A DNA stretch of 64,000 bases, from contig DALZEF010000002.1 in NCBI GenBank assembly GCA_031979385.1, forward strand, positions 124,001 through 188,000, given 5' to 3'. Position 1 is the stretch's first letter, and every line of letters begins with the position of its first letter. The stretch comes from Timonella sp031979385 (GTDB taxonomy: Bacteria > Actinomycetota > Actinomycetes > Actinomycetales > Cellulomonadaceae). Under the pieces are notes generated by a model. It did no database searches. It was not told the origin of the DNA and worked only from the letters and a program-made list of their open reading frames with translations. Shown piece after piece: positions 17,304 to 27,592 of the stretch. Both the position numbers and the translations under genes were made by a program.

Positions 17304-18197
17304 GTGGCCGGTAACCAGCGCGTCTACAAGGCGCGCATCAAGTCAACTCAATCGCTGAAGAAGATCTTCCGCGCGATGGAGCTGATCGCCGCATCCCGAA
17401 TCGGAAAGTCACGTGGACGTACTGCGGCAACTCAGCCGTACGCCGACGCCATCACGGCAGCAGTGGGAGCCGTGGCAAGCCACTCCGACCTCGACCACCC
17501 GCTCATCTCAGAGCGCCACGACACCAACCGTGTCGCGGTCTTGGTGGTCACCTCGGACCGCGGTATGGCTGGTGCCTACTCCGCGAGCGTCATCCGTGAG
17601 GCTGAGAGCCTCATTGAGCGTCTCGGGGAAGAGGGCAAAGAGGTGGACCTTTACGTCGCAGGGCGTCGTGGTGTCTCCTTCTACCAGTTCCGTGGACGTG
17701 AGCTTGTCAAGACGTGGGTCGGCTCGTCCGACGCGCCAACCTCCGAGGACGCCCAGGACATCGCGGACACGCTGCTTAAGCGGTTCCTCGACCCAGCGGA
17801 CCAAGGTGGGGTTAGCACCCTCTACGTTGTCTACACGCAGTTCGTGAACATGGTGACCCAGCGTCCCCGTGTGGTACGCCTGTTGCCGCTCGAAGTCGTT
17901 GAGGAAGAGGTAGCCAGTGAAACGGAAGCCTACCCACTCTACGAGTTTGAACCGTCAGCAGACGAGGTCCTCGACGACCTACTGCCACGTTACGTACGGT
18001 CCAGGATCTTCAGTTTCCTGCTCGAGGCCGCAACCTCGGAGCTCGCCGCTCGCCAGCGTGCAATGCACACGGCGACGGAGAACGCAGAAGACCTGATTCG
18101 CATGTACACGCGACTTGCCAACTCGGCGCGTCAAGCGGAGATTACCCAGGAAATCAGCGAAATCGTGTCCGGTGCGGACGCTCTCGCGGGTGCCTGA
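17304..18197 (+). CDS. atpG: ATP synthase F1 subunit gamma
   Basis: 297 residues. This is the rotor: N-terminal helix YKARIKSTQSLKKIFRAMEL and C-terminal helix with ATENAEDLIRMYTRLANSARQAEITQEI form the coiled coil, with a Rossmann-like middle domain (VLVVTSDRGMAGAY). GTG start 3 bases after the atpA stop. Confidence 0.94.
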   Translation: MAGNQRVYKARIKSTQSLKKIFRAMELIAASRIGKSRGRTAATQPYADAITAAVGAVASHSDLDHPLISERHDTNRVAVLVVTSDRGMAGAYSASVIREAESLIERLGEEGKEVDLYVAGRRGVSFYQFRGRELVKTWVGSSDAPTSEDAQDIADTLLKRFLDPADQGGVSTLYVVYTQFVNMVTQRPRVVRLLPLEVVEEEVASETEAYPLYEFEPSADEVLDDLLPRYVRSRIFSFLLEAATSELAARQRAMHTATENAEDLIRMYTRLANSARQAEITQEISEIVSGADALAGA

Positions 18198-18300
18198 AAC
18201 GACTAGAACACCGTTTTAGTCAACCGACTACAGATTTTGCTCACTGCACAGACCTAGTCGTGATCCTCACGGGTCCCGACACAGCAAAGCGAGGCCACTA

Positions 18301-19782
<1,482 letters not shown>

Positions 19783-19829
19783 TCCCTATGGGAATCCGAT
19801 GCGTTTTCTTTCAACCTTAAGGAGAACAC

Positions 19830-20105
19830 GTGGCACAGCTCGCTGTTAACGTCGTAGCCAAGGACCAGGCTCTATGGTCTGGTGAGGCTAAGATCGTGAG
19901 TGCACCAGCAGCAGACGGGGAGATCGGTATCCTTGCCGGTCACCTGCCGATTCTGTCCGTGCTGAACGCGGGTCACGTTCGCATCACCGAGGTAAGCGGC
20001 AACAAGCTGGACTTTATCATCACCGGCGGATTCATGTCCGTTGATGATGACCAGGTCAATGTTGTGGCTGACAAGGTAACGCTGAACACGCCTGCGGGCG
20101 CGTAA
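19830..20105 (+). CDS. atpC: ATP synthase F1 subunit epsilon, lacking the C-terminal helices
   Basis: 91 residues from GTG 19830 (AAGGAG upstream). Only the N-terminal beta sandwich is present (VVAKDQALWSGEAKIVSAPA, GEIGILAGHLPILSVL); the protein stops where the two-helix C-terminal domain would start. Full-length epsilon is about 120-140 residues, and that helical domain inhibits ATP hydrolysis in many bacteria. The sequence around the stop (GCGTAACC) shows no helical-domain code in the gap to the next gene, so this is a genuinely short form, also known in some other actinobacteria. Confidence 0.92.
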   Translation: MAQLAVNVVAKDQALWSGEAKIVSAPAADGEIGILAGHLPILSVLNAGHVRITEVSGNKLDFIITGGFMSVDDDQVNVVADKVTLNTPAGA

Positions 20106-20131
20106 CCTGAGAAGTCGAGAAAGGCGGAGCC

Positions 20132-20563
20132 GTGGGAGAGACCGTGTGGGTGATCATCGCAGTACTTGTGGTACTGGCAGTGATCAGCACGTGGGGTTTC
20201 CTGCGGCTTCGCCGTCTCACGACCTCCGTCGGCATGTTCGATTGTGCCCTGCGCACACCGAAATCTGACGGAAAACCCACCGACAACTGGGTTCAGGGGT
20301 TGTGTGAATATCAGTCTGATCGACTGCTGTGGTGGCGAGTCTACTCGCTATCCGTCAACGCAAACCATATATGGATGCGGGACCAGTTCGAGGTGACCGG
20401 TCGAGTTCCACTTGACCAGGCGAACCTGCCGGGCGTTTATCTCGTACAGTGTCGTCACGAGGGTGTGCCGTTTGAACTGATGATGTCAGCCGAGGCCTAT
20501 CATGGACTGTCATCATGGGTTGAATCTGCACCCCCGTCGGCCGGAGGGTACAACAATTATTAA
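20132..20563 (+). CDS. DUF2550 membrane protein
   Basis: 143 residues. One N-terminal transmembrane helix (about 5-25) is followed by a cytoplasmic domain with the family's features: RTPKS, GLCEYQSDRLLWWRVYSL, GVYLVQCRHEGVPFELMMS. DUF2550 proteins are coded between atpC and nucS in many actinobacteria; the function is unknown. GTG start with GAAAGGCGGAG upstream. Confidence 0.85.
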   Translation: MGETVWVIIAVLVVLAVISTWGFLRLRRLTTSVGMFDCALRTPKSDGKPTDNWVQGLCEYQSDRLLWWRVYSLSVNANHIWMRDQFEVTGRVPLDQANLPGVYLVQCRHEGVPFELMMSAEAYHGLSSWVESAPPSAGGYNNY

Positions 20564-20583
20564 ACTATGTAAGGAAGCAGTTT

Positions 20584-21279
20584 TTGCGTCTCGTTGTCGC
20601 TGAATGTTCAGCACAGTACACAGGCCGTCTCCGTGCACACTTGCCAAAGGCTCAACGACTCGTTGTCATTAAGGCCGACGGAAGTGTGCTTTTGCATTCG
20701 GACGGTGGTTCCTACAAGCCTCTCAACTGGATGAGCCCTCCCTGCTCGATGGCGGTGTCACAGCCGTCAGAGGAGGCCCAGGAGCGCGGTGTCACGTCCG
20801 TACTGACGGTGCAGCACCAAAAGAGCGATGACCGGCTTGAGATCGAACTGTTTGAGGTCTATCACGACTCCTCACACGAGCTTGGCGTAGACCCCGGCTT
20901 GATCAAGGACGGCGTGGAAGCGCACCTGCAGGAGATGCTGGCCGAACAGATCGAACTGCTTGGGCAAGGGCACACGCTGATCCGCCGTGAGTATATGACT
21001 GCTATCGGCCCCGTGGACATCTTGGCAAGGGACTCCCAGGGGTGCACGGTCGCCGTGGAGATCAAGCGCAGGGGAGAGATCGATGGGGTGGAGCAGCTTA
21101 CCCGTTACCTGGATCTGCTCAACCGCGACCCGTTGCTCGCACCGGTCAAGGGCGTGTTCGCGGCCCAGGAGATCAAACCACAGGCCAGGGTGCTCGCGAC
21201 GGACCGTGGCATTGCTTGCCTTGTGCTCGACTACGATGCGATGAAGGGTGTAGACGACGTCGAGTCGCGCCTGTTTTAG
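20584..21279 (+). CDS. nucS: Mismatch-specific endonuclease NucS/EndoMS
   Basis: 231 residues. NucS cuts both strands at mismatches and is the core of mismatch repair in actinobacteria that lack MutS/MutL. The N-terminal DNA-binding beta domain is followed by a RecB-like nuclease with D145 (GPVDILARD), E159 and K161 (VAVEIKRRG) and the QLTRYLD motif, the expected D-x13-E-x-K spacing. TTG start with AAGGAAG upstream. The C-terminal beta-clamp binding tail seen in the family is short here (VESRLF). Confidence 0.93.
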   Translation: MRLVVAECSAQYTGRLRAHLPKAQRLVVIKADGSVLLHSDGGSYKPLNWMSPPCSMAVSQPSEEAQERGVTSVLTVQHQKSDDRLEIELFEVYHDSSHELGVDPGLIKDGVEAHLQEMLAEQIELLGQGHTLIRREYMTAIGPVDILARDSQGCTVAVEIKRRGEIDGVEQLTRYLDLLNRDPLLAPVKGVFAAQEIKPQARVLATDRGIACLVLDYDAMKGVDDVESRLF

Positions 21280-21367
21280 CGTGTTCTGGACCTTGAATGT
21301 CGCAGTGCGCTTAGCGTGAGTCCCTTGCGCTGGGCATACCTAAACTGCTGCGACCCCAGAACTTGTT

Positions 21368-21441
21368 AACCGACATGGTGATTATCCGGGTTCGGTGACC
21401 AAAAATAATCACCCTGGTTCCGGATAATCACCATAGTGGTT
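21368..21441. repeat. Long inverted repeat, copy 1 (left flank of sugar island)
   Basis: Arms 21368-21389 (starting AACCGACATGGTGATTATCC) and 21420-21441 match at about 19 of 22 positions as an inverted repeat; a third ATCACC box lies in the loop (21409-21414). It shares arms and loop features with the element at 37287-37360, 16 kb away. It sits between the convergent ends of nucS and the GH3 gene, so it may act as a two-way terminator; the remaining bases of this gap show nothing else. Confidence 0.6.
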
Positions 21442-21553
21442 ATGTCCGGGCAGTCGCTGACCTTATGACACGACCGGCCACCACACGCCCAGGACCTCGG
21501 TGCACAGGGCGGCAGGCGTATTGCGACCAGTCGATGTTGGACAAGGTCATCGC

Positions 21554-24500
21554 TCAGGAGAATCTGATGGACCGCACGCGAATGTTCCCGTGTAACGTCA
21601 CTCGCAGTGTGGACAGCGGTTCCCTCACCAGTGCTGTCTCAAGGGCCGCCTGATCCACCGGACGTGTTGTTTCGGTCCACGAATACTTGTCGGATGCTAC
21701 GGAGTCGGCGGTTCCGGAAATCTGTCCAAGCACGTGTGCGGTTCCTACGGTCGAACCATCGCATACTCCATGAAGCGACACTTCGACATCACCAGCCTGT
21801 CCAGGAACATCGCGGGCCACATCCACACTGAACGAGTTCACTGAGCGGGCATCTATGTTTGCGAACTCCACGTGTCCGCGGGAGTGTCCGGCTCCCACCG
21901 TCACGCAGTTGGCGCCGGTACGGTCTGCGTCCGAGTGAACGATGTGGTGGTGTGTATCGAACTGGTCCATCCGTAGAGAGGCTCCCAGTAGTGGGAAGGG
22001 CGCATACTCCAGCGAGGAAACCACATTCCACAGTCTTTCCGTCAGCGCACGACGGCTTGTGCCTGCCCAGACACGATAGGTACCCGGGTGGACGTGGAGG
22101 CGTTCGCCGCGAACGTCCCACACCTCGAATGCCTCGCGGAACAGAGGCACGGTCACGGTGCGTTCCTGACCGGGCTGGAGTGTGACCCGCGTATATCCGG
22201 CAAGACGGCGTAGCGGCGCAGGGGAGCCGAGCGGGTAGGCCGCGAAGTCCAGCGCAGCGTAGACCTCCACCAACTCGTGGGCCACCCGCTCTCCGGTGTT
22301 GCGGACGGTGACGTTTGCGTGTGTTGGGACATCTGCATGGCTCGCTGTGGTGATGCCACCAGCCTTCTCGGAAGATGAGGCACCGTCCGTTCCTGTCAGG
22401 TCAAGTGCCGAATATTCCACGCTCGTATAGGACAGTCCGTGCCCAAACTCGAAGTCGGGCTCGCATTCGTTGTACCAGTAGGTCCCGCTGGAGGAGATGA
22501 TGTCGTAGTCGAGGATGTGGGGAACGCAGGTTTCATCGTGCACCCATTCCTGTGCGAGGCGACCATACGGTTCGGTGTCGCCGGAGAGCACGTCCACGAT
22601 TCCGCGACCCTGTTCCTGCCCGGCGTGAGAGGACCACACAAGCGCATCCGACTCGTCGGCAATGGAACCGAGTGTGTAGGGGTATGACGAGATGATGGTG
22701 AGCGTAGCGGCGCTGCTGTGCGCGCGGACGGCGCGCCATAGGGCGCGTGCTGAGCGGGGGAGTGCGAGATCGGGACGGTCCTCGGTTTCGCGGCCGAGGA
22801 TGTGCGGATCGTTGCCGACTGCGGCGATCGTGACGTCGGCTTTCTGCGCGGCGGCGATGACGCGTTCGATCCCGCTCGATAGGACATCGAGCTCAAAGCG
22901 TTCCGCCTGCGCGAGGTCATTCGAATCACCGGAGACGAGTTGTGAGCCGGCTTGCGTGCGCAACCACTTGCCTGAGCCGATATGTTTGATCGATACTGTT
23001 CCGTCGCCGTGCGTGTGCAGCGTGAATGTTTCTTGGGCGACCCAACCGCCGACTCGGTCTGCGGTTGCTGAGACGATCCATCCGCCCTGCAGTAGTTTGC
23101 CGGTGGACTGGGCGCGCAGGGTTGTCACCCCGTGTCCCCAGTCCGTGAGTTCAAAGGTTTCGGCCTCGGCACCGTCTCGTGCAGATGCGGTGAGTGTCCC
23201 GTCGTCCTGTACGTGCAGGTAGCGGCCCGAACTAGGAGAGTAGATCGCGACTCGATCGGCGCCGCTGTCCACGATGACCTGCTCTTTCCCGTAGCGCTCA
23301 GTGAACGCCTCGCCAATGGTGGACAGATAGGGTGGGGTGCCCGAGTACCAGTCGTGGAGTGTCGCGGTTGCCATAGGTCCGACCACCGCGACCCGCGTGG
23401 TGTTCGAGAGCGGGAAAACACCGTTGTTTTTGAGCAGTACAAGTGATTTCGCTGCTGCCTCGCGCGCCAGGGCACGCGATTCGGGCAGGTCAATTGCGCT
23501 CGCCGCAATGCCTGCGTACGGGTCATCGGCCCCCTGATAGTGGTGGGCGACATGCTGATTGTCGACGAATTCCCCGGTCAAGGAGCGCAGGTACAGCATA
23601 CGGAACACGGCTTGGTCCACGTGGTGGAGGTCGAGGATACCGCTGTCGAGCGCTACACGTATCGCCTCGAGCGTGGGAGCGGCGTTCGCGTCGTTGTCGG
23701 TGAAGGAGTCGATCCCCGCTTCCAGCATCGCCGCGTGTGACTCGGGCGCATCGGGGTAGTAGCGTTCGAGGTTCACCACGTTTGTGGGTGCAGCGGCATC
23801 AGACACGACGGCTATGGGGGCGGTTGACCACGACCGCAGTGTGTCCAGGAGGTCACGGGCCACGTGGTTGGGTCGTCCGTTCACGAGGTTGTAACTCGGC
23901 ATGACCGCGCCAATCACCCCCTCAGCGAGCGGTCGAGAGAAAGCAGGGAACTCGTACTCGTGCAGTACCCGAGCGCGCATGTCGCTTGAGGTCACGGCAC
24001 GATCAACTTCGTTGTTGTATGCCAGAAAGTGCTTCAGAGTGGGAACGGTTTTCCAGAAGGTGCTGCCGTTGCCGGAGTGGCCCGTCAGGCCGCGGGCGTA
24101 GGCGATTGCGCAGTCACCGGTCAGGAGTGGGTCTTCCGAGTAGCCCTCCTCGTTTCGTCCCCATAGTGGGTGACGCAGGCTGTTGACGACTGGTGCCCAT
24201 ACGTTGAGTGACACACGCGGGTCTTTGGCATGCTGCGCTCGAACCTCTGTTGCCACGGCATCGCCGATTCGTGTGAGCAACTCTTGATCCCAGGCTGCTG
24301 CGAGTCCCACCGGCTGCGGATACGTGGTTGCCGTGCCGAGCCACGCCACGCCGTGCAGTGCCTCGGTGCCGGTGTGGAAGGCGGCCAGTCCAAGGCGTTC
24401 GATGGGTGGGGCGAACTGGTGCAGGAGGGAGATCTTCTCCTCGAGCGTGAGGTGGGCCAACAGCGTGGCGGCGGCCTTGCCGTGTTTCCGGGTCTGCGGG

Positions 24501-24574
24501 TTGTCAGAGTCGTTGAAATGGTCAAAGCACCCGTGCTCGGCGCGGTCGCTTGAGGAACTTGGGAGGTGTGGCAC
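21554..24574 (-). CDS. GH3 family beta-glycosidase (beta-glucosidase/xylosidase type) with inserted beta-trefoil
   Basis: 1006 residues, no signal peptide, so probably cytoplasmic. GH3 barrel (about 30-330) with nucleophile D259 in IAVVSDAAAP and the KHFLAYN motif; second GH3 domain split (about 370-440 and 565-690). The split holds a fascin/ricin-like insert (about 440-565) with GRYLHVQDDGTLTA and SIKHIGSGKWLRTQ. Then a fibronectin-III-like domain (about 730-830) and a C-terminal beta domain resembling CBM6 (about 860-1006). In this locus it would remove backbone glucose from imported oligosaccharides. An operator lies upstream at 24617-24630. Confidence 0.85.
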   Translation of the reverse strand: MPHLPSSSSDRAEHGCFDHFNDSDNPQTRKHGKAAATLLAHLTLEEKISLLHQFAPPIERLGLAAFHTGTEALHGVAWLGTATTYPQPVGLAAAWDQELLTRIGDAVATEVRAQHAKDPRVSLNVWAPVVNSLRHPLWGRNEEGYSEDPLLTGDCAIAYARGLTGHSGNGSTFWKTVPTLKHFLAYNNEVDRAVTSSDMRARVLHEYEFPAFSRPLAEGVIGAVMPSYNLVNGRPNHVARDLLDTLRSWSTAPIAVVSDAAAPTNVVNLERYYPDAPESHAAMLEAGIDSFTDNDANAAPTLEAIRVALDSGILDLHHVDQAVFRMLYLRSLTGEFVDNQHVAHHYQGADDPYAGIAASAIDLPESRALAREAAAKSLVLLKNNGVFPLSNTTRVAVVGPMATATLHDWYSGTPPYLSTIGEAFTERYGKEQVIVDSGADRVAIYSPSSGRYLHVQDDGTLTASARDGAEAETFELTDWGHGVTTLRAQSTGKLLQGGWIVSATADRVGGWVAQETFTLHTHGDGTVSIKHIGSGKWLRTQAGSQLVSGDSNDLAQAERFELDVLSSGIERVIAAAQKADVTIAAVGNDPHILGRETEDRPDLALPRSARALWRAVRAHSSAATLTIISSYPYTLGSIADESDALVWSSHAGQEQGRGIVDVLSGDTEPYGRLAQEWVHDETCVPHILDYDIISSSGTYWYNECEPDFEFGHGLSYTSVEYSALDLTGTDGASSSEKAGGITTASHADVPTHANVTVRNTGERVAHELVEVYAALDFAAYPLGSPAPLRRLAGYTRVTLQPGQERTVTVPLFREAFEVWDVRGERLHVHPGTYRVWAGTSRRALTERLWNVVSSLEYAPFPLLGASLRMDQFDTHHHIVHSDADRTGANCVTVGAGHSRGHVEFANIDARSVNSFSVDVARDVPGQAGDVEVSLHGVCDGSTVGTAHVLGQISGTADSVASDKYSWTETTRPVDQAALETALVREPLSTLRVTLHGNIRVRSIRFS

Positions 24575-24616
24575 GTCATTGTCCTTTGATTGAGGTCTCG
24601 TCTCATAGGTTAGCGC

Positions 24617-24630
24617 TCGAAACGGTTCGA
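24617..24630. promoter_or_regulatory. LacI-type operator 1 (GH3 side)
   Basis: TCGAAACGGTTCGA, a palindrome with 5-bp arms, 43 bases upstream of the GH3 start. Read on the minus strand with flanks it is TGTCGAACCGTTTCGAG, very close to the other two sites in this locus. Typical of LacI-family operators with a central CG. Confidence 0.6.
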
Positions 24631-24776
24631 CATGAATAGCCGAGACGCATTTGTTATCGAGTGAGACGCCCAGTAGGCGCGGATCGTCTTTGTCTTGCCT
24701 AGAAACTGGGTATTTTTGAGGTTTTGGGAAGTCCTCCTCTTGCTATTTTGCGGTTTCCTGAGTAATCTCCATTTTG

Positions 24777-24790
24777 TCGAATCGCTTCGA
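24777..24790. promoter_or_regulatory. LacI-type operator 2 (ABC importer side)
   Basis: TCGAATCGCTTCGA with flanks TTG and TGATGA, 63 bases upstream of the solute-binding protein start. It shares TTGTYGAAYCGCTTCGATGAT with operator 3, which supports one regulator for both. Confidence 0.6.
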
Positions 24791-24853
24791 TGATGAGGGC
24801 GATTCCAACAAGCGCAATCAGCGCGCGTAACCACAACGAAGTGAAGGACGCCA

Positions 24854-26530
24854 ATGAGTACCAAGCGTGAAGGCAAGAACTTTCTGAACACCCCGGTTGA
24901 CCGACGCTCATTCCTCGGCATGATGGCGATGAGCGCGGCCGCGATCGGTGTGCCGTCGCTACTTGCTTCCTGTGCTGTCAAAGAAGAAGCAGCCGCACCA
25001 AGCAGCAGCACACCTGCACCGCAAGGCCCCGCGACCTCCGACACCACATTGCTCCCGAGTTACAAGCCGATCTCCTACGTCGAACCCGACTTCCCCTCGG
25101 TGAATGGAACGCTTCCTGGATACACCAGCCGCCCGGAACTCGTTCAGGCATACCCTGCCCCACCGGGAACTGGAATCACCATCACCGCTGCCGCACCAAC
25201 GTGGTCTCCAATCCCAGACACAAAGGGGAAGTACTTCACTGCTGTCTCTGACGCAATTGGCAACCAGATTGACTTCAACCTCCTGTCTGGAAACGACATC
25301 TGGGATATCGCACAGACGCGTTTGGCTGACGCCAACTCGTTGCCGGACTGGTTCGCCCTTCCTACCTGGACTGTTTCGGGCAACGCCAAGTTCGGCTCCG
25401 AAATTGCTCCAGCCGTATTCGAGGACCTTACCCCGCACTTGAGTGGTGACAAGGTGCTTGAGTACCCGCATCTCGCTAACCTACCTACCGAAGCGTGGCT
25501 GAACTCGACGTGGCAGGACAAGATCTACGCCATCCCGATGCCTGGCGGAGCGCTTGATATGACCTATTTCTACCGCAAGGATCTCCTTGCGGAAAAAGGG
25601 ATCACTGAAGTCGCACCCAAAAACTCCGATGATCTCTATGCACTCCTCAAAGAGGTTAACGACCCAGGTGCGGGTAAGTACGCAACTCTCAACCCGTGGA
25701 CCGCACTGACCAACGTCGCATTCGGAGTGCAATCCGGCTGGACTGTTGTCGATGGGAACATTGTCCACCGAATGGAAACGGACAACTACTACGACTGCCT
25801 CGAATTCGTGGCCAAACTCTACAAAGAGAACTTGGTGCATCCCGACGACTCGGCAGGTAGGCAAACATTCCTTGACGGAAACGTGTACTTCAACGGTGAC
25901 GGTCTAGGTGGTTGGCGTGAAATGGTGGCCAGCCAGGTAGGAGTCAACGACAGTTTCGCCATGGATGCAGTAGTGCCCTTTGATTACAAGGGAGGAACAC
26001 CTGTGTACTGGCGATCCGCACCAGCGTCCTTCTGGTCATTCATCAAAAAGGGAATCGGAGAGGAGAAGATCAAAGCGATCCTCACCTCAGCGGACTTCCT
26101 TGCCGCACCATACGGCACTAGAGAGTTTGATCTCGTGGCTAACGGTGTTGAGGGTGTGCACTACGACCTCGGCTCAGCACAGGAACCGATCAAAACCGCA
26201 CTCGGTAACAGCGAGGTCGTACCTTCCTTCATGTTCCTCGCCTCGCCTCCGGGTGTGGCAGCAGATTTCCAGTTCCCGGGATATGTGGAGGCGTACTCGA
26301 AGTATTCCCAAGCCGCTGGTGCCTATGTCCAATCGTCCCCGTTCCTTGGGCTCAACATCGTTGTGCCTGAACAGTATCGAGACATCGAAGCCGGTATTTC
26401 TGACATGGAAACCGAAGTCCAGCGCGGCCGCGCATCTCTCGACGCCATGCGTAGTCGGGTCGAGGACTGGCGCAAAGCTGGCGGTGACGCCCTGCGCGAC
26501 TTCTATAAGAAGATCCTGGACGAGATGTAA
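24854..26530 (+). CDS. Oligosaccharide-binding lipoprotein of ABC importer (LplA/LipO type)
   Basis: 558 residues. The signal region carries a twin-arginine motif (DRRSFLG, R17-R18) and a lipobox ending at C40 (LLASC), so it is a Tat-exported lipoprotein. The large solute-binding fold (>500 residues) is that of the family-1 proteins paired with LplB/LplC-type permeases, which bind plant-derived oligosaccharides. The neighbouring GH3, GH95, GH42 and GH31 genes suggest xyloglucan oligosaccharides. No ATPase gene lies in the cluster, so a shared MsmK-like ATPase elsewhere is expected. Its TAA overlaps the next ATG. Confidence 0.88.
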   Translation: MSTKREGKNFLNTPVDRRSFLGMMAMSAAAIGVPSLLASCAVKEEAAAPSSSTPAPQGPATSDTTLLPSYKPISYVEPDFPSVNGTLPGYTSRPELVQAYPAPPGTGITITAAAPTWSPIPDTKGKYFTAVSDAIGNQIDFNLLSGNDIWDIAQTRLADANSLPDWFALPTWTVSGNAKFGSEIAPAVFEDLTPHLSGDKVLEYPHLANLPTEAWLNSTWQDKIYAIPMPGGALDMTYFYRKDLLAEKGITEVAPKNSDDLYALLKEVNDPGAGKYATLNPWTALTNVAFGVQSGWTVVDGNIVHRMETDNYYDCLEFVAKLYKENLVHPDDSAGRQTFLDGNVYFNGDGLGGWREMVASQVGVNDSFAMDAVVPFDYKGGTPVYWRSAPASFWSFIKKGIGEEKIKAILTSADFLAAPYGTREFDLVANGVEGVHYDLGSAQEPIKTALGNSEVVPSFMFLASPPGVAADFQFPGYVEAYSKYSQAAGAYVQSSPFLGLNIVVPEQYRDIEAGISDMETEVQRGRASLDAMRSRVEDWRKAGGDALRDFYKKILDEM

Positions 26531-27588
26531 TGACGCTCACGAACGAGGCCGACGCATCAGGCGCAGAATTAGACAGACAGTCCGTAACAACGCGGCCAGC
26601 CTCCAGCACTGAAACGCAACGGGACATGAAGAAAAGCGAACAGCCCTTCGACAGTGATGTTCTGCCACCGCGCAGAATGACGTGGTGGCAGCGGATTGTA
26701 CGAGACCGAACATTCATTATCATGACGCTGCCAGCGGTCGTCTTGATAATCGTGTTCAACTACATTCCGATGGCAGGCAACATCGGTGCCTTCCAGAACT
26801 ACAACCCCTACGCTGGAGTTACTGGCAGCCCGTGGGTTGGATTCGACAACTTCATCGATGTGTTTACGTCGGCTTCGTTCATGAACGCCCTAAAGAACAC
26901 GCTGCTCATTACGTTGTTCTCACTGCTGTTCTACTTCCCGGTGCCAATATTTCTGGCAATCTTGATGAACTCTATTTTGAACACTAAAGTTCGCACGTTC
27001 ATCCAATCGGTCGTTTACCTGCCGCACTTCTTCTCGTGGGTTCTGGTCATCACGATCTTCCAGCAGTTCGTGGGTGGGGCGAGTCCCATTTCGCAGTGGT
27101 TGATTCAAAACGGGAACTCTCCGCTGCAGATCATGACCAACCCGGATACCTTCATTGCTTTGGTTACCGCGCAAGCGATCTGGAAGGACGCAGGCTGGGG
27201 AATGATCATCTTCCTTGCCGCGCTCTCGACCGATGACCCATCGCTGTATGAAGCATCAGTGATGGATGGCGCCGGAAAACTACGTCGTCTGTGGCATATC
27301 ACTCTTCCAGCCCTCCGACCGGTCATTGTGCTACTGCTGATTCTGCGACTGGGCGATACGCTCAATGTCGGGTTTGAGCAGATGTACCTGCAACGCGATG
27401 CTGTTGGTTCTGGTGCTTCGGACGTGCTTGACACTTTTGTTTATTTTGAAGGCATCCAGTACTCAAAGTGGGGATTCGCTTTGGCTGCGGGGCTCACCAA
27501 GGGCGTTGTTGCTCTGCTGCTGGTGCTTGGTGCGAACAAGCTGGCACACCGTATGGGTGAAGCAGGCGTTTACCAGAAGGCGGCCTAA
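26530..27588 (+). CDS. Sugar ABC transporter permease (LplB type)
   Basis: 352 residues. A polar N-terminal tail of about 55 residues precedes six transmembrane segments beginning FIIMTLPAVVLIIVFNYIPM. The EAA loop that docks the ATPase is EASVMDGAGKLRRLWHITLP. ATG start overlaps the binding-protein stop by one base; the second permease follows 4 bases later. Confidence 0.9.
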   Translation: MTLTNEADASGAELDRQSVTTRPASSTETQRDMKKSEQPFDSDVLPPRRMTWWQRIVRDRTFIIMTLPAVVLIIVFNYIPMAGNIGAFQNYNPYAGVTGSPWVGFDNFIDVFTSASFMNALKNTLLITLFSLLFYFPVPIFLAILMNSILNTKVRTFIQSVVYLPHFFSWVLVITIFQQFVGGASPISQWLIQNGNSPLQIMTNPDTFIALVTAQAIWKDAGWGMIIFLAALSTDDPSLYEASVMDGAGKLRRLWHITLPALRPVIVLLLILRLGDTLNVGFEQMYLQRDAVGSGASDVLDTFVYFEGIQYSKWGFALAAGLTKGVVALLLVLGANKLAHRMGEAGVYQKAA

Positions 27589-27592
27589 GAAT

